A stretch of DNA of 64,000 bases, from NCBI RefSeq assembly GCF_026151205.1, contig NC_087073.1, forward strand, positions 7,151,001 to 7,215,000, read 5' to 3'. How positions within the stretch are numbered: the first letter of the stretch is position 1; the number at the start of each line of letters is the position of its first letter. Of this stretch, positions 10,600 to 22,034 are shown piece after piece. The notes below the pieces were generated by a model, which made no database searches, was not told the DNA's origin, and was given only the letters and a program-made list of their open reading frames with translations. The translations under genes were made by a program, and so were the position numbers. This DNA is from Bolinopsis microptera (lineage: Eukaryota > Ctenophora > Tentaculata > Lobata > Bolinopsidae).

Positions 10600-11629
10600 C
10601 CTATAACTCAATCAATAACTCCAATCTATGAAAGGATGAGTGAATGATCTGTGTGACTCAACTAAAACTCACACTCTACTAAATAACAAACTGGATACTA
10701 TCTAAATATCCCAACACTATACTATATTAAATGTCAATAAAGTCTTTTAAGATTAAACTACTAAATTCTATTCTTGTACAATAAACTACAAGATCTCTTA
10801 CAGAAACTCCTGTTTCGTTAAACTCCTGTTTCGTGTAGGCGTGTCGATATTGGTGAATACTGATGATAAACTGGAACTAAAACTGGAACTAAAAAACACA
10901 CTCATGCCGGTCGACGTATCTACTGTCGACCAGAATCTGTGGGAACTAAATACACTGAAACACTCCTCTCTCTTCTGCAGACCGCTAGAGTCTGGAGTCG
11001 AACCGATCTTCGGAGTCCTTCTACCCCAACACTGTATATTATACATCACCGGAAACTAAAACCTTTGCTAAAGGGAAATACAGGGTTAGATAGGTTAAGT
11101 ACGGTAACAAACTAAAAGGTATTGAACTTATATACAATTAATATTCTAACCGGCACCCACTACCTGGCGGCCCGGAGTCCGAAGAGATGATGTCCATATT
11201 AGGAGTTAGTCGGATTTCCATTTGTTGTAAAGTTGAGTGTAGCTTACAATCTATCAGCAGCTTATCAAAACTAGACTAGCGAGTTAAAAGCATGCGTAAC
11301 ACATAAAACTATTTTTACTATGGACCCTGGTCATTAGGAAAGTTCGCAAGAGATGGACCACGTTTTTCCCAATTTAACTTTAGAAGATTCTCACAGCAAG
11401 AACTTTTAAGATAGGCATATGATATTTCACATGTCTATAGTTCAACTAATTAGGTTTCGATTAATAAAAGTTTTGAAGGATTTAGTCGAGGGCAAATTGA
11501 GGCTAACGAGTCATTTTACATTTTGTATTCTAATGACAGCTTCCAAGTATGTAATAAAAGTTTAAACGTGTTCAATCGATTCATCAGATCGAACTCTTTC
11601 AGAATCCGAAGAGAAGAGGGATTTTTTTT
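10600..11629. other. Gene-free stretch
   Basis: Overlapping open frames on both strands between 10798 and 11059 cannot be told apart from chance. Nothing is supported otherwise. Confidence 0.4.
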
Positions 11630-12303
11630 CGCTAATCGAGGGGAAAATGAGGCTAACAAGTTATTACTAAGTTATGAATTATATTTGAATTATAACGTCT
11701 ATCAATGTATCCTCTGACCTACAATTCATGAGATGGATGCTCTAGGTTGAAGGCAGGCCCAGCCGACCCCTTTTTTCTTTCTAATGGAGGGGAAATGAGG
11801 CTAACAAGTCATTACTAAGTTATGAATTATATTTTAATAATAACGTCTATCAAAGTATCCTCTGACCTAAAATACATGAGATGGACGCTCTATGTCGAAG
11901 GCTGGCCCAGCCGACCCCTTTTTTCCTTCTAATGGAGGGGGAAATGAGGCTAACAAGTCATTATTATGAATTATATTTGAATAATAACGTCTATCAAAGT
12001 ATCCTCTGACCTAAAATACATGAGATGGACGCTCTAGGTCGAAGGCTGGCCGAGCCGACCCCTTTTTTCCTTCTAATGGAGGGGGAAATGAGGCTAACAA
12101 GTCATTACTAAATTATGAATTATATTTGAATAATAACGTCTATCAAAGTATCCTCTGACCTAAAATTCATGAGATGGACGCTCTAGGTCGAAGGCTGGTC
12201 CAGCCGACCCCTTTTTTCCTTCTAATGGAGGGGGAAATGAGGCTAACAAGTTATGAATTATATTTGAATAATAACGTCTATCAAAGTATCCTCTGACCTA
12301 AAA
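11630..12303. repeat. Tandem repeat, about 147-bp unit, 4.5 copies
   Basis: A unit beginning CTAATGGAGGGGGAAATGAG and containing ATGAATTATATTTGAATAAT and GACCCCTTTTTTCCTTCTAA recurs in head-to-tail order starting near 11630, 11780, 11928, 12072 and 12220. Copies differ by small deletions and substitutions; the first is the most diverged and the last is truncated. Non-coding minisatellite. Confidence 0.9.
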
Positions 12304-12340
12304 TTAGAATTATAAACAAGGATTAAAACTTATATAATCA

Positions 12341-12670
12341 TCATTCACCACCGGAATGTCCCGGCTCTTTCTCTGCTTCATGTGTGTTTAATGCTTGCAG
12401 ATGTTCTGGATCTTCCGTTATGACTAGCCTTAATTGTGGGGTTAGAGGACACCCCTCTCTTTCCTCCTGGTCTGCTTGAAATCGATTTTGCCACCAACTG
12501 TAGTGTCTGAAGGACACATTTTCACAGTCCCAATCCGGCTCTGACTCAGAATAGGGATCTTCTGCTGATTCGTCATCTGATTTCGTTTCCATTATTTCAT
12601 CTGCTATATGAATATCCTCAATGGAGTCTTCAGCAACTACTTGACAGCTGGCACAGTTACGTTTGTTCAT
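12341..12670 (-). CDS. Acidic protein or terminal exon, unrecognised
   Basis: An open frame of 109 codons starts MNKRNCASCQVVAEDS and is very acidic (repeated Asp/Glu/Ser through residues 15-50). It then has a Trp-rich stretch (FRHYSWWQNRFQ) and ends GHSGGE at a stop. The ATG directly follows an AG acceptor (CTCTTCAG|AT ATG), so this could be the first coding exon after a 5' UTR intron, or a terminal exon. The CASC motif and Trp cluster are not diagnostic. No family is recognised. Confidence 0.4.
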   Translation of the reverse strand: MNKRNCASCQVVAEDSIEDIHIADEIMETKSDDESAEDPYSESEPDWDCENVSFRHYSWWQNRFQADQEEREGCPLTPQLRLVITEDPEHLQALNTHEAEKEPGHSGGE

Positions 12671-12937
12671 ATCTGAAGAGATTTAACATTTAGTCCACAA
12701 ATAATTATTCGAATCATTAGAAACAGCAATTTATTGGAAAGACCTTCATAATATAATAATATTCCTAGAGCTCATTCATGTGAGTGTACTTTCGTCTAAC
12801 AATCTTGGTGAAGAGTGGGTATAAGAAGACAAATAAAAAACGGGCATCAACATAGAGATATGGTATCTAAAACAGTATATTTACAGTACAGAAATTTTCA
12901 ACATTGAACAATTAAAATAACAATTACAAATAAACAA

Positions 12938-13086
12938 TTACAAACATGCACTTTCGAATTCTTTAAGGAAGTCGAAAATATCATCCAAATACTTTTTATC
13001 TATTTTGAAGGAATGTTTCTGTTTTTTAACTGACTTCTCGTGTTGTATAAGTTCCTCGAACTTTCTAAGATCTCGTTGATGGAGCC
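12938..13086 (-). CDS. Candidate terminal exon, charged helical segment
   Basis: After an AG at 13088-13087 a minus-strand frame encodes about 48 residues (DLRKFEELIQHEKSVKKQKH, then KIDKKYLDDIFDFLKEFE) and stops at 12938. The heptad-like spacing and strong Lys/Glu bias suggest a coiled-coil tail of a real protein. An in-frame stop lies just upstream of the acceptor. I could not find its preceding exon with certainty. It may be an alternative 3' end of the gene at 14406-13172 or a separate gene. Confidence 0.35.
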
Positions 13087-13171
13087 CTTAAACTTGTTCC
13101 CTTACCGAAGAACTTGTACAAGTTTCGGTTCTCTGTGGCTCCTTAGGAAGCTTATTGAGAATTAAGAAACT

Positions 13172-14406
13172 TTAAATATCTCGCATACTGGGATAATCAT
13201 CTTGAGGTAAACCGTTTACTTCCACCAGTTCTTTAATGAATGTGTCTCGCATATCTATCTTGATTGCGGGGTTCATGTACTTATTATTAACGTTACTCTG
13301 TTTTTGAACTTTAACAACCTTTGATGATGAGCGTGGTCGAGTCCTGGAGACATCTTTCTCATTTGATGTCTCTCTAGAGTCGGGCATAACAGTTTTATAT
13401 GCCGATAAACTCTGCTCGGCTCCTGATTGTGAAACTGGTTGAGAGTACACGATATCTGCAAGTCTTTGTAATCCTTGGATGTATGATCCAAAGCATTTCC
13501 AGTAAGTTCGGATGGAGTTAGTCTTTTCAGAACGCAGCTGTTCCCAGCTGGTTGTTGTTGTTATTGTTATATACAATGTATTAACATGCTACATGTATAT
13601 AGTATATGATAACATTGGTTAGATAATCGACAGTTTCTACATCCACTTGAATAACATTTGGAGCTTTGTTCCCCAATAGCAGGTATTTTTCAGGGTGAAA
13701 ATCAGGGGCCAGGACGCTGGTTTTACTGTATTATTGTATTGAGTATTGAGAAGCACTAAAATTATTTGCCATTATAGCGGTTTTGTAAAAGTATGTTTTA
13801 ATCCAATAATACCTTGTTTTTTATAACTAATGACAGGGACTTGATGGACGCATTTGGTTTCTTTATGGACACAATCGAATGATTTTGCTGCTGCTGATAT
13901 AATAGAAGATATTTAATTTTTCGTGTGTCAGTTTACCTAAAAGCATACCTCCAGAGGCTGTCTTCGTGTTCAGTAACAAGATCTGCTCCTCGTTCCCTCT
14001 CTCTTCCTCTTCTTAATCCTTACATATTCTTCATTTTTCCGTTTATGACCCTGTTAAGAAAACCAAACTTCGGTACTTTGGACATGAAATTTCCAATTTC
14101 ACCAATCTTCAATACACTCACTCGACAGAGAGCAAGTAAAAGGGCATGGAAAGTTTTAGCTTCGTAAGGTTGCCTCTTGATGTCAGATATTTCAGTTATC
14201 AGCTTAAATAGAACAAAGGTGATTCTGTCTAAAGGAACGTCGTTGAATTCACTAGGAATGTTGTCGAAGGGGGCGGGGCCACTTGCCCAGGCGGGGCCAG
14301 GCTTTGATATGTTTTTCGACCAGTTATTTTGATTCTTTGTCCCCTGACCCTCTGAATCAGCTGCCAGTAGCTGCAATCGATCTTCACTCAGTGGTCGGAT
14401 GTTCAT
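13172..14406 (-). CDS. Two-exon gene, 252-aa protein of unknown function
   Basis: Exon 1 (14406-14024) opens MNIRPLSEDRLQLLAADSEG and ends at a strong donor AAGAATAT|GTAAGG. Exon 2 (13547-13172) follows AACAACCAG and continues in matching phase (…KMKN-IWEQLRSEK) to TAA; total length is 759 nt, a multiple of three. The N-terminal half contains a Pro/Ala/Gly-rich linker (GPAWASGPAPFDNIP) and then a helical, Leu-rich segment (ITFVLFKLITEISDIKR, LLLALCRVSVLKIGEIGNF). The middle is amphipathic (YWKCFGSYIQGLQRLADIV). The C-terminal half is Ser/Arg/Lys-rich and probably disordered. There is no signal peptide, no membrane segment and no catalytic motif. It looks like an intact host gene; the family is unknown to me. 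Confidence 0.6.
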
Positions 14407-15447
14407 GAATAGAACTCGACAGTCACAATCACAAAAATTGTCTGTTCAACAAAAGATCTAGCAACTGACTAGCGACTGACAAGTTTGGAAATGTTCAAAT
14501 TTGGGAGCGTGCCAAAGTGTGCAGCATGGTGCACGCACCTCTCCCACACTTTTCAGTCACGAGACAAGAATTCTCATGAGAAAATTCAAAATATCCAGCC
14601 ATGGCATTATCGGTTTAAATGTAACGCGAGCCGCTCATCAAGGTAACGGGGAGTCTGTTCTGATAATACCCTCGCTTCCTTTGCGGGAAATATCCGCAAA
14701 TTATCAGCTCTCAGTGTCCACGAGTTTTAGTGCATATAATTCCCGTAAATAGTTTTAACAGGTGATTTGCGGTGCTCCACTAGTCGGAATCGTAACGAAT
14801 CTTTGGGAAATCGTTTCAGAATACTTACCCTGTGGATGGTTTGTTCCATTTTGAGATCCTTGTTATTTAATGAGATTTTAATTATACATATCATTCACAC
14901 ACACACCTTGTTATTTGTAATATTGTGATAATTGAGGCATGCTTTCCTAATATTAGTAAGTATTACTAGTACTGTTAACACTCCCATGAATTATAAACCC
15001 GTAATCCACTTAACCGTTCAGATGCGGTGAAAAGGGGGTCCGGACTCCCGGACCCGGTAAGAAGCTGTGGTAGTTGTCTGGAATCTGCTCTGACCTGCCA
15101 ATGTTTAAGACCAAAAAGTGGAGATGACAACGAAAATAACATCGAGATGACTGAAGATGAAATATCTACAAGAAGAGGTAGCGTCCTCTCTGAAAGACAG
15201 AATAGCCCCAGTCCCTCTCACAACCCAACTTTTATTAAATACTTTTCAAACTTTACAGAGTACAGCAATTACAACGTATGAAATAAACTCGAATAAATTA
15301 TTGCCCCCGTCTGTAAAATCTGACGGGAGACCAAACACGGTACTGCACAGTAAAACGTGCTCGCAATTACATGGCCCCGATATGATTTTTTAAAGTGTGA
15401 AACAAAATTGTGATAAAATAAATGTGTGGTGAAGAATGTGGAACAGT
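14407..15447. other. Intergenic stretch
   Basis: A plus-strand open frame at 15027-15281 contains CGSCLESALTCQCL followed by an acidic, Ser-rich segment and could be an orphan exon, but nothing flanks it convincingly. An ACAC microsatellite-like run lies near 14895. Otherwise nothing is supported. Confidence 0.4.
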
Positions 15448-16359
15448 TCAAATTTCTTCAGACGAGGCTGATACACTGTTCTTATCAGAGCTGACAATCT
15501 TATTGTTCCTTATGAAATGAACTCTGTTAGGCTCTGCTTTCCTCTTCTCTTTCAATTCCTCCCAGAGCTTCTTGTAAGCTCTCCTTTCTTCCACTGATCT
15601 GTCTGGGCAAATGTAGATACTTTTATAGCCCTCTTTTGTGCGTAGTAGTTTCGCTTTTCGCAGCACCTGAGTAACCATATCAGAGCTATTTAGAGATAGT
15701 TTAGTAGGTCGTATTAATGTGCCGGCTCTCTTCAAACCAACTCTACAACAGTCACGAAATGAAGGTTTCTCGTTTATCTCACCAAGAACTTCAGCAACTT
15801 TGTTTTCTAACTTCTCGCCGTCGGATTCACTTATTCCGTAGATTACGACGTTTCTGCTTCTTTCATCCTTTTCAGCTATTGTCTTAACTGCAGTACAGAT
15901 CTTCTTTGGCGTAAGAGCAGCAGCACAAGTCTTCTTCAGGGCAGAAGAATATGATTTCATCTCTGTCTGCACAGTTGTTTGGACAGACTTGAGTTCTTCG
16001 TCCTTCTTTTCAATGAGCTGCTTCTGCAAATCAATGACAGTTTTCTGCTCCGCGATTAATGAAATGTTCTGTTTATCTACTCTCTCCGCAGCCATTTGCA
16101 AATGAGGAGCTGCATAACGATTCAAAATGAAACAAACAGTTTGCAGCCAATCACACAGTTTTTCTTTCGAAACTGATCGCTTGTTCAGGTTTTTCAATAC
16201 TAGATCTCCGTATTCCTTAACATCCAGTTCATGGCACATTTCATTGAAAACACTGTTTGTAGCTCTCGCTACCTGATCTGCATGTCTGGCACTAAACAGA
16301 TCATCATTATCGGGGTCATCGACCAAATGCTTCGTATGTTCATGGTATGAGTACTGCAT
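15448..16359 (-). CDS. Non-LTR retrotransposon ORF1 protein (303 aa)
   Basis: An intact intronless frame. Residues 1-85 are acidic to neutral. Residues about 85-150 form a coiled coil (AERVDKQNISLIAEQKTVID, then LQKQLIEKKDEELKS). Residues about 165-290 read like the RNA-binding RRM domain of LINE ORF1 proteins: 'RSRNVVIYGISESDG', 'CCRVGLKRAG', a 'RPTKLSL' strand, and 'EERRAYKKLWEELKEKR' near the end. In L1-like elements this trimeric protein coats the element RNA and accompanies it to the target. No endonuclease/reverse-transcriptase ORF2 follows downstream on the minus strand, so the element is incomplete here even though ORF1 is open. CHDR-type transposon ORFs can look similar. Confidence 0.7.
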   Translation of the reverse strand: MQYSYHEHTKHLVDDPDNDDLFSARHADQVARATNSVFNEMCHELDVKEYGDLVLKNLNKRSVSKEKLCDWLQTVCFILNRYAAPHLQMAAERVDKQNISLIAEQKTVIDLQKQLIEKKDEELKSVQTTVQTEMKSYSSALKKTCAAALTPKKICTAVKTIAEKDERSRNVVIYGISESDGEKLENKVAEVLGEINEKPSFRDCCRVGLKRAGTLIRPTKLSLNSSDMVTQVLRKAKLLRTKEGYKSIYICPDRSVEERRAYKKLWEELKEKRKAEPNRVHFIRNNKIVSSDKNSVSASSEEI

Positions 16360-16744
16360 CGTGTATATTCCAATGTACAGTTCTTGTATACAGGCTACAA
16401 AACGATCACACTAAAAGACAAGCACTTCTTATCGCAAGTTACAACAGCTGATAACAGAGCTCGCTATTTGCAACCAAATGTAAAACGACTACACACACAC
16501 TAGGAGATCTTCCATTTTAATTTACCCCAGCATCATCCCAGCCTTCAGCGAGACTCTTTCTCAATGTTCCAGAAGCTGGTAAAACTCATTTTATCTACAA
16601 TTATAAGTATTTTAATTTTAGGAGAATTTTCCACAGTTTAAATTTGTCACGTGAACAAATAGGCAGTGTTTGATTGGTCCTAGTAGGCTGGGAATTTCAG
16701 AGGGAATCTCCTAAAATTGGTGGCTCGTGTACGTCTTGGTTATA

Positions 16745-17075
16745 AAACTATCTCAGAAAGACAGAAGAACTAAATATAGTCCGATAACAAGATCCCCTGA
16801 TCCGATTACTGATCAAGGCTTTGTTAGCTAAAATACGTTCATTCCCACTATGCTTTATAGTTTTTAGTCCAATAAAGGGCCCAATAAATACGGTGTACGA
16901 GTTGAATATCAATGCTAGCACCCCCATAATTCAGGATGATACCTGCAGTGTCTTGTTTTCAAGTATAATTCTTTTCCCACAAATGTCATTGCATTCATCT
17001 GAAAGGTCAAAGCAATCGTATATGCCGTCACATCTCTGCGATAAGGATATGAGCTGTATGTTTAGTTGAGTTTAA
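16745..17075 (-). pseudogene. Partial duplicate of the LDLa-7TM receptor gene
   Basis: This block closely matches 19080-19430 of the receptor gene in the same orientation, covering the last LDLa repeat through TM1 and TM2. Shared phrases include AGATCCCCTGATCCGATTA and TTTGTTAGCTAAAATACGTT. It carries insertions (an extra GGGCCCAATAAATACGG-type block near 16880), deletions and frame breaks, so it cannot encode a receptor. Immediately upstream (16620-16740) it is preceded by a block also found at 22820-22920, so the duplicated unit included non-coding DNA. Confidence 0.8.
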
Positions 17076-17951
17076 AGTGTCTTCACAAATTACGTGATTT
17101 GCACATAACATATTTATTTCCGACAATCACAATAGTAATAATCATGCCATTATCATAGTAATTAGAATATTTCAAACTTCTATGTTATATTTATTGTTCC
17201 GAGGCTCCCCAATAATTACAGTCTAATAGTGATGCGTTAAACCATGGCTGGCCGGTGGAAAGGTTTGTGTTCAGCATAGAAATAACTTAATCCTAGCAGC
17301 AATATTACCACAATATTATCTGAGAAAGCCTTTTTTAATATGTTCTTGGTGAACAATGTTATTATTTTGTAAATTATAGATAAAATAAAACTACAAATGT
17401 CGAACAAAAATTATTATTATTAAACGAGCGGATGCTATTACAGTATTATTATTACCAATTATTGCAATCGATGTTTGTGGGATAGTGAGACATATTCTGG
17501 CCTGGTGATCTATGTGTCGTCTTGGCCTTAGACTTTCGGTCGTACATATCGAGGAAAATAATGTAAAACTTTACTAATAAGACATGTAATTTAGATAATT
17601 TAAACTAATCATTAGCGTATATTAGTATTCATACCACTATAAAGGTACATTGAACTCTTTGAAAATAAGAAATCAGAATTTATAAAATTGAACATAGCAC
17701 ATAATGTTATAATGTACGTAATATAATGGTAGATTTGTCATGTGAAAGATTAAACGAATCATGATGTGATTCTGTAAGTGATAAACATTGCTGAGGCGTA
17801 AACTATAGATCCTACAATCATAATATTTGAAGATAGAATACTACATTAATCGATTACAATTAAGTCAATTTTAAATACAAATATTACATTATACATGAAC
17901 TATTAAGTCAGGGCTGTAATATATGGGTAGCAATATCATTAAATAAACACT
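17076..17951. other. AT-rich 3' flank of the receptor gene
   Basis: No coding frame is supported. The receptor 3' UTR and polyadenylation region should lie in the upper part; an AATAAA-type signal on the minus strand is not distinctive in such AT-rich DNA. Confidence 0.4.
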
Positions 17952-20900
17952 TCACAGATTTTCTGTCTCAGCTATTACTTGATTTGAAATTTCCTGATCC
18001 TCGTGTACTCTTAAAGGTTCCATCTGTATGACATCCAGATCAACGTTCTCGCTCTGTATGTCTTCAGTCATCGTCGAAATGAATCTTGTAATCGAAGATA
18101 CGACTGCGGAGGTACTGAGCCTGATAAGTGTTTTTACTTCCCCTAATTTTCTGCCTAGGAACTCTGTTAACGTTTTTTCGTATATCAGCGGGTTGATAAC
18201 AGAGTTAAGTGGAAGAGCTATCATCGCATACGTAGCATACCATTCAGTCGCATCAAAAACGCCGAGGTTATGCATACTGCTGATAACAATAAATGGTACC
18301 CAACATAAGAAATCAGTGGCAACAATAAGAGAAATTTTATTCTGTACAGATCTATTGTCCCTCACTCTTTTTGGGTTATGGTGCTGTCCTGATCTCCGTG
18401 AAGAAATCCTTGTTTGAATATTGATAACTATGTAGCAAAAAGTGATGATGATGAAGCAGACTAAGTTCACACCAAGCATTAGCCAAACTACTGGATCTCC
18501 TTTATGATCAGTTATGTCCGCGTTACTTTCAATCGATTGTCTGATTCTTCTTGCATCGTCACTCCTAACAAAGTACTTGAATAAGCAGACACCGTCGTTT
18601 CCATAAAAATGAACTGGACGTCTACTCAAAAGTCCATGTTGCTGAGTGAACATACCGTCCACCTTATCACTGATTTGTGTCCATGTCAAATCCGTAGTGA
18701 TGTTAGTGGTATTATAGTGAGCTTGAAGAACATTAACATGTTTCTCTTTGTTGGGGAAGCCTATGAACACTTTGTAGATGGGGTCATAGTACATTCCTTG
18801 TACAAAATATTCCTCAAATGAAGGTATCAATGGTATAACAGCTATAGCAAGGGATGCGGTGAGGATTCCCGTCGCTAGGAAAGCAAGCTTGACAGCAGAG
18901 CTTTTGTTTGTAGGGCCTGGAATGCTCTTTTGCTTAAAAGTGAGCCAGAACATTCGGATTATACTCAAGGCTGTCATAGCGAAAAGGGAGACTTGTGATC
19001 CAATCGTGCTGATGACCCCCAATATGGAGCATGCTGTTCCGGTGTACCATTCGGCTTGATGTTTGCAGAACCCAGTTCCATAAATAAAACTATCATAGAA
19101 AGATAACATAACCAAGTATAATCCGATAAATAGATCCCCTGATCCGATTATACTGATCAAGGCTTTGTTAGCTAAAATACGTTCATTCCCACTATGCTTT
19201 ATAGTTTTTAGTCCAATGAATACGGTGTACGAGTTGAATATCAATGCTAGCAACCCCATCATCCAGGATGATACCTGCAGTTTCCAGTTTTCAAGTATCC
19301 TTTTCCCACAAATGTCATTGCATTCATCTGAAAGGTCAAAGCAATCGTATATACCGTCACATCTCTGCGGTAAGGAAATGAACTGATGCTTAGTCGAGTT
19401 TAAAGTGTGTTCACAAATCATGTGATTTGCACAGTTTAACTCGTCACTCATGTCCCCACAGTCATCTATGAGATCACATACTTGCTTGTATACCACACAT
19501 CTACTGTTATTGCATTGAAAATAGTCCTGGTGATATTTGCCTTTCTTTGACTTCTCAACAAACGTTAGAAAAGAGTTGTTAGCAAGCGTGTATGCTCGAT
19601 CAGGATATTGTCTAGGACATGAATTGTACAACAATGTTCTGTTTTTATTTAAAGGACATGGGGCATCTAGACATAGATCCATGCAACTCAGAAACAGGTA
19701 ATATTCACCAAACAAATAGCTGCAATTAACCTTTGAGGTCGGAACGATTAACTCTGACTTCGTTATTCCGAATACATCAATCCAGGGTCGTATGAATTCT
19801 TTCACTTCACAGTTGGTGTCACCGCATACATCTTTCAATCCTCCGTGATCAAGAGCGGCCTTATTGATCGTTGGAAAATCTCTTGCAATCCTACAAACCT
19901 CATTCTCTGCACCGTCACCACACGTCTCCAGTCCGTCACAGAGTTGTTCGAATTGAACGTATGGTTTATCACCTTTCTGACACAGATAGACGTTATTGCA
20001 AGTTTCATCAATTTCTTTAAATCGGTATGTTTTGTCAGTTTGATTGTCACAGAAATTCAAATCCTCAGCCTGTTCATCTAACCTGTCCATACAATCCACC
20101 ACATTGTCCATTATCCAAGAAACTGGTATTCCGACCTGCATACCTATTTTAAAGTTAAACCTACGGACACATTGGAATTCCTTCGTCATATATTCACACA
20201 TGTCATGAAGTTCATCACTCCCATCATGACAATCCCACACTCCGTCACACATCCTGTGTTTGTGTACTCTACAATCAGTGGAAGTAGACGGTGATATACA
20301 GCTGTTTTGAATGTCATTGTCACATAACTTTACTGGTAAACTAGTCTTCTCATAATTTTCATAACACAACATGTACTTAGAAACACTCGACAAATACCCA
20401 TTAATAGGACAATACCCCCCTACTCGCTCACTATCAGAACAGTTAGTCTGATCTAAATAGTTCAGACAGTATGGATATATTTCCTTCTTTATATCAAATA
20501 CGGAGCACCTAGTATAGTCAAATATAGGTACTGTTCTAATATCGTTATACAACATTTTATATCTGTAACTTGTACACGTGTGTGGGGTCGTTTTAGTTAC
20601 TTTACAGTCCGGTTCATCCTCTCCTTTATCACAGGACCTGCCTCCGTCACATATCCACTTCACAGGAACATATATCTTCCTCCCACGAAGTGGGCAGTTA
20701 ACTCCGTATTTATACCCGTTGCAATCACTTTCATCTATACATCTAGTGTCGTCACATTTATCATTACAGAGATTAGTTCCAGTGTACTGTTGTGGGTTAT
20801 GCTTTACAGAACAATCATCATCTACACTACAGTTCTTAACACATCTGATGTAATTGTTATTGCAAAACAAGCCTCCACACAGCACATCTGTGTTTGTTAT

Positions 20901-21585
20901 TTCTGTCTTGAACCCACATGCCTGATACACGTGGCGGTCGTTTTCACACACTGCAGTAACACTGTCAAGCTGATAATCTTTCATATCATTTTTAAAGTAC
21001 ACATCAGAGTGGGCACACTTGAAGTAGTGTTGTTTCCTCTTTTCATCAAAACAGACATTTTTGAGGAAGCCCCCTACTATCGTAACTGTGCAATTTTCAC
21101 CTGATTTTCTCAATTCATCCACAACCCTGTAGTCAACACAGTCCGGACAAGAACAATGCTTAGTTGTCTTGCCACACCTTCCATTCGGATTACAACACGG
21201 GTTCTCCCCATCAGGGTCACACTCAGCAGGACTGCCACATCTCCCGTTAGACAACCACTTTAAATCACCTGATAGAGTAAAGTAATGTACTACTGAGTGT
21301 TGCATGAATAGTTAATAATGTTAACATCAATTCATGTATAATTCCGCTGTCCTACATTTAATTAGGCAATAAAATTGTACCCATGATCACAGAATCACTA
21401 GATGTACGCACTTAAAATTGTGCGCGGTTGAATTTGTTAATTTTATAAAGCTTTAGCTGTTTTCTTACAAATGCTGATAAAGTAAATTTTATTTAAACAA
21501 TTTCAAATATCTTACCAAGTTGACAGAAGATGCCCTGAACTAAGACGATCAGTATAAGTAGTGTGATCGAAAGTTTGAACCCCAT
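17952..21585 (-). CDS. LDLa-repeat rhodopsin-type 7TM receptor (LGR/relaxin-receptor-like, no LRRs), about 1128 aa
   Basis: Exon 1 (21585-21516) encodes a signal peptide, MGFKLSITLLILIVLVQG, and splices (CTTG|GTAAGA to TATCAG|GTGATT) into one long exon (21268-17952). The open frame starting at 21305 reads into the intron and is not the true start. The roughly 690-residue ectodomain begins with a Cys-dense, chitin-binding-like module (RCGSPAECDPDG … CCNPNGRCG). It then holds about six LDLa modules recognisable by Cys-Asp-x-Asp-x-Cys-x-Asp patterns (MCDGVWDCHDGSDE, VCDLIDDCGDMSDE, RCDGIYDCFDLSDE), some degraded. Seven hydrophobic segments follow, with TM6 'TDFLCWVPF' and TM7 'NSVINPLIY', both typical of LGR/relaxin-type receptors. 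The TM3 DRY motif is replaced by SIIRMFW. The extracellular loop before TM5 is unusually long (about 110 residues). It is probably a cell-surface receptor for a peptide or glycoprotein ligand; the ligand is unknown. Confidence 0.88.
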
Positions 21586-22034
21586 TCTCGCGTCGTTCCA
21601 ACTGATTTCTTGAGTCGATATCTTTAGAATTTGGCTAATTGAATCCTTGAATTAAGTAAAACATGAACATTTTATAGGAAATTTCCAAAAATAAAATGGG
21701 TTTATGAAATATAAAAATACAGAAGAAAATAATGTCAGGAAAACAAATCGAAGTCCAAAACATTTGATAATTGATCTCTCAACGGTCGTGTCATTATGAA
21801 AAACTAACGTCGAATAGTTTAAATGAGGGGCTGATATTTGTATTTTAAGTAGTGCTAACAATTGTTTAAAACGATTGTTTTCAACAATTAAAAATGGCCC
21901 AAGGCCAAATGTTAAGTGAACAAGCAAACAGAAATTACAAACGAAATTATATCATAAGGCCTTAATACAGTAAAAGTTTACTATTATGAATATATACTGT
22001 GGAAAATAGAGGATTGATGGTTTAAAACTGACTG
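21586..22034. other. Upstream region of the receptor gene
   Basis: Promoter and 5' UTR of the minus-strand receptor should lie here. A purine-rich stretch and several AT-rich blocks are present, but I see no specific promoter element I can defend. Confidence 0.35.

Noticed and set aside
15027..15281. Cys/Ser-rich 84-codon frame as a gene
   Set aside because: Only a CxxC-like start; no matched splice phase with neighbours was found, so it is left as unsupported.
18028..18417. 129-codon plus-strand frame
   Set aside because: Antisense shadow of the receptor TM region.
20580..21104. 174-codon plus-strand frame opposite the receptor ectodomain
   Set aside because: Antisense shadow of a Cys-rich coding exon; hydrophobic composition comes from complementing Cys/Asp codons.
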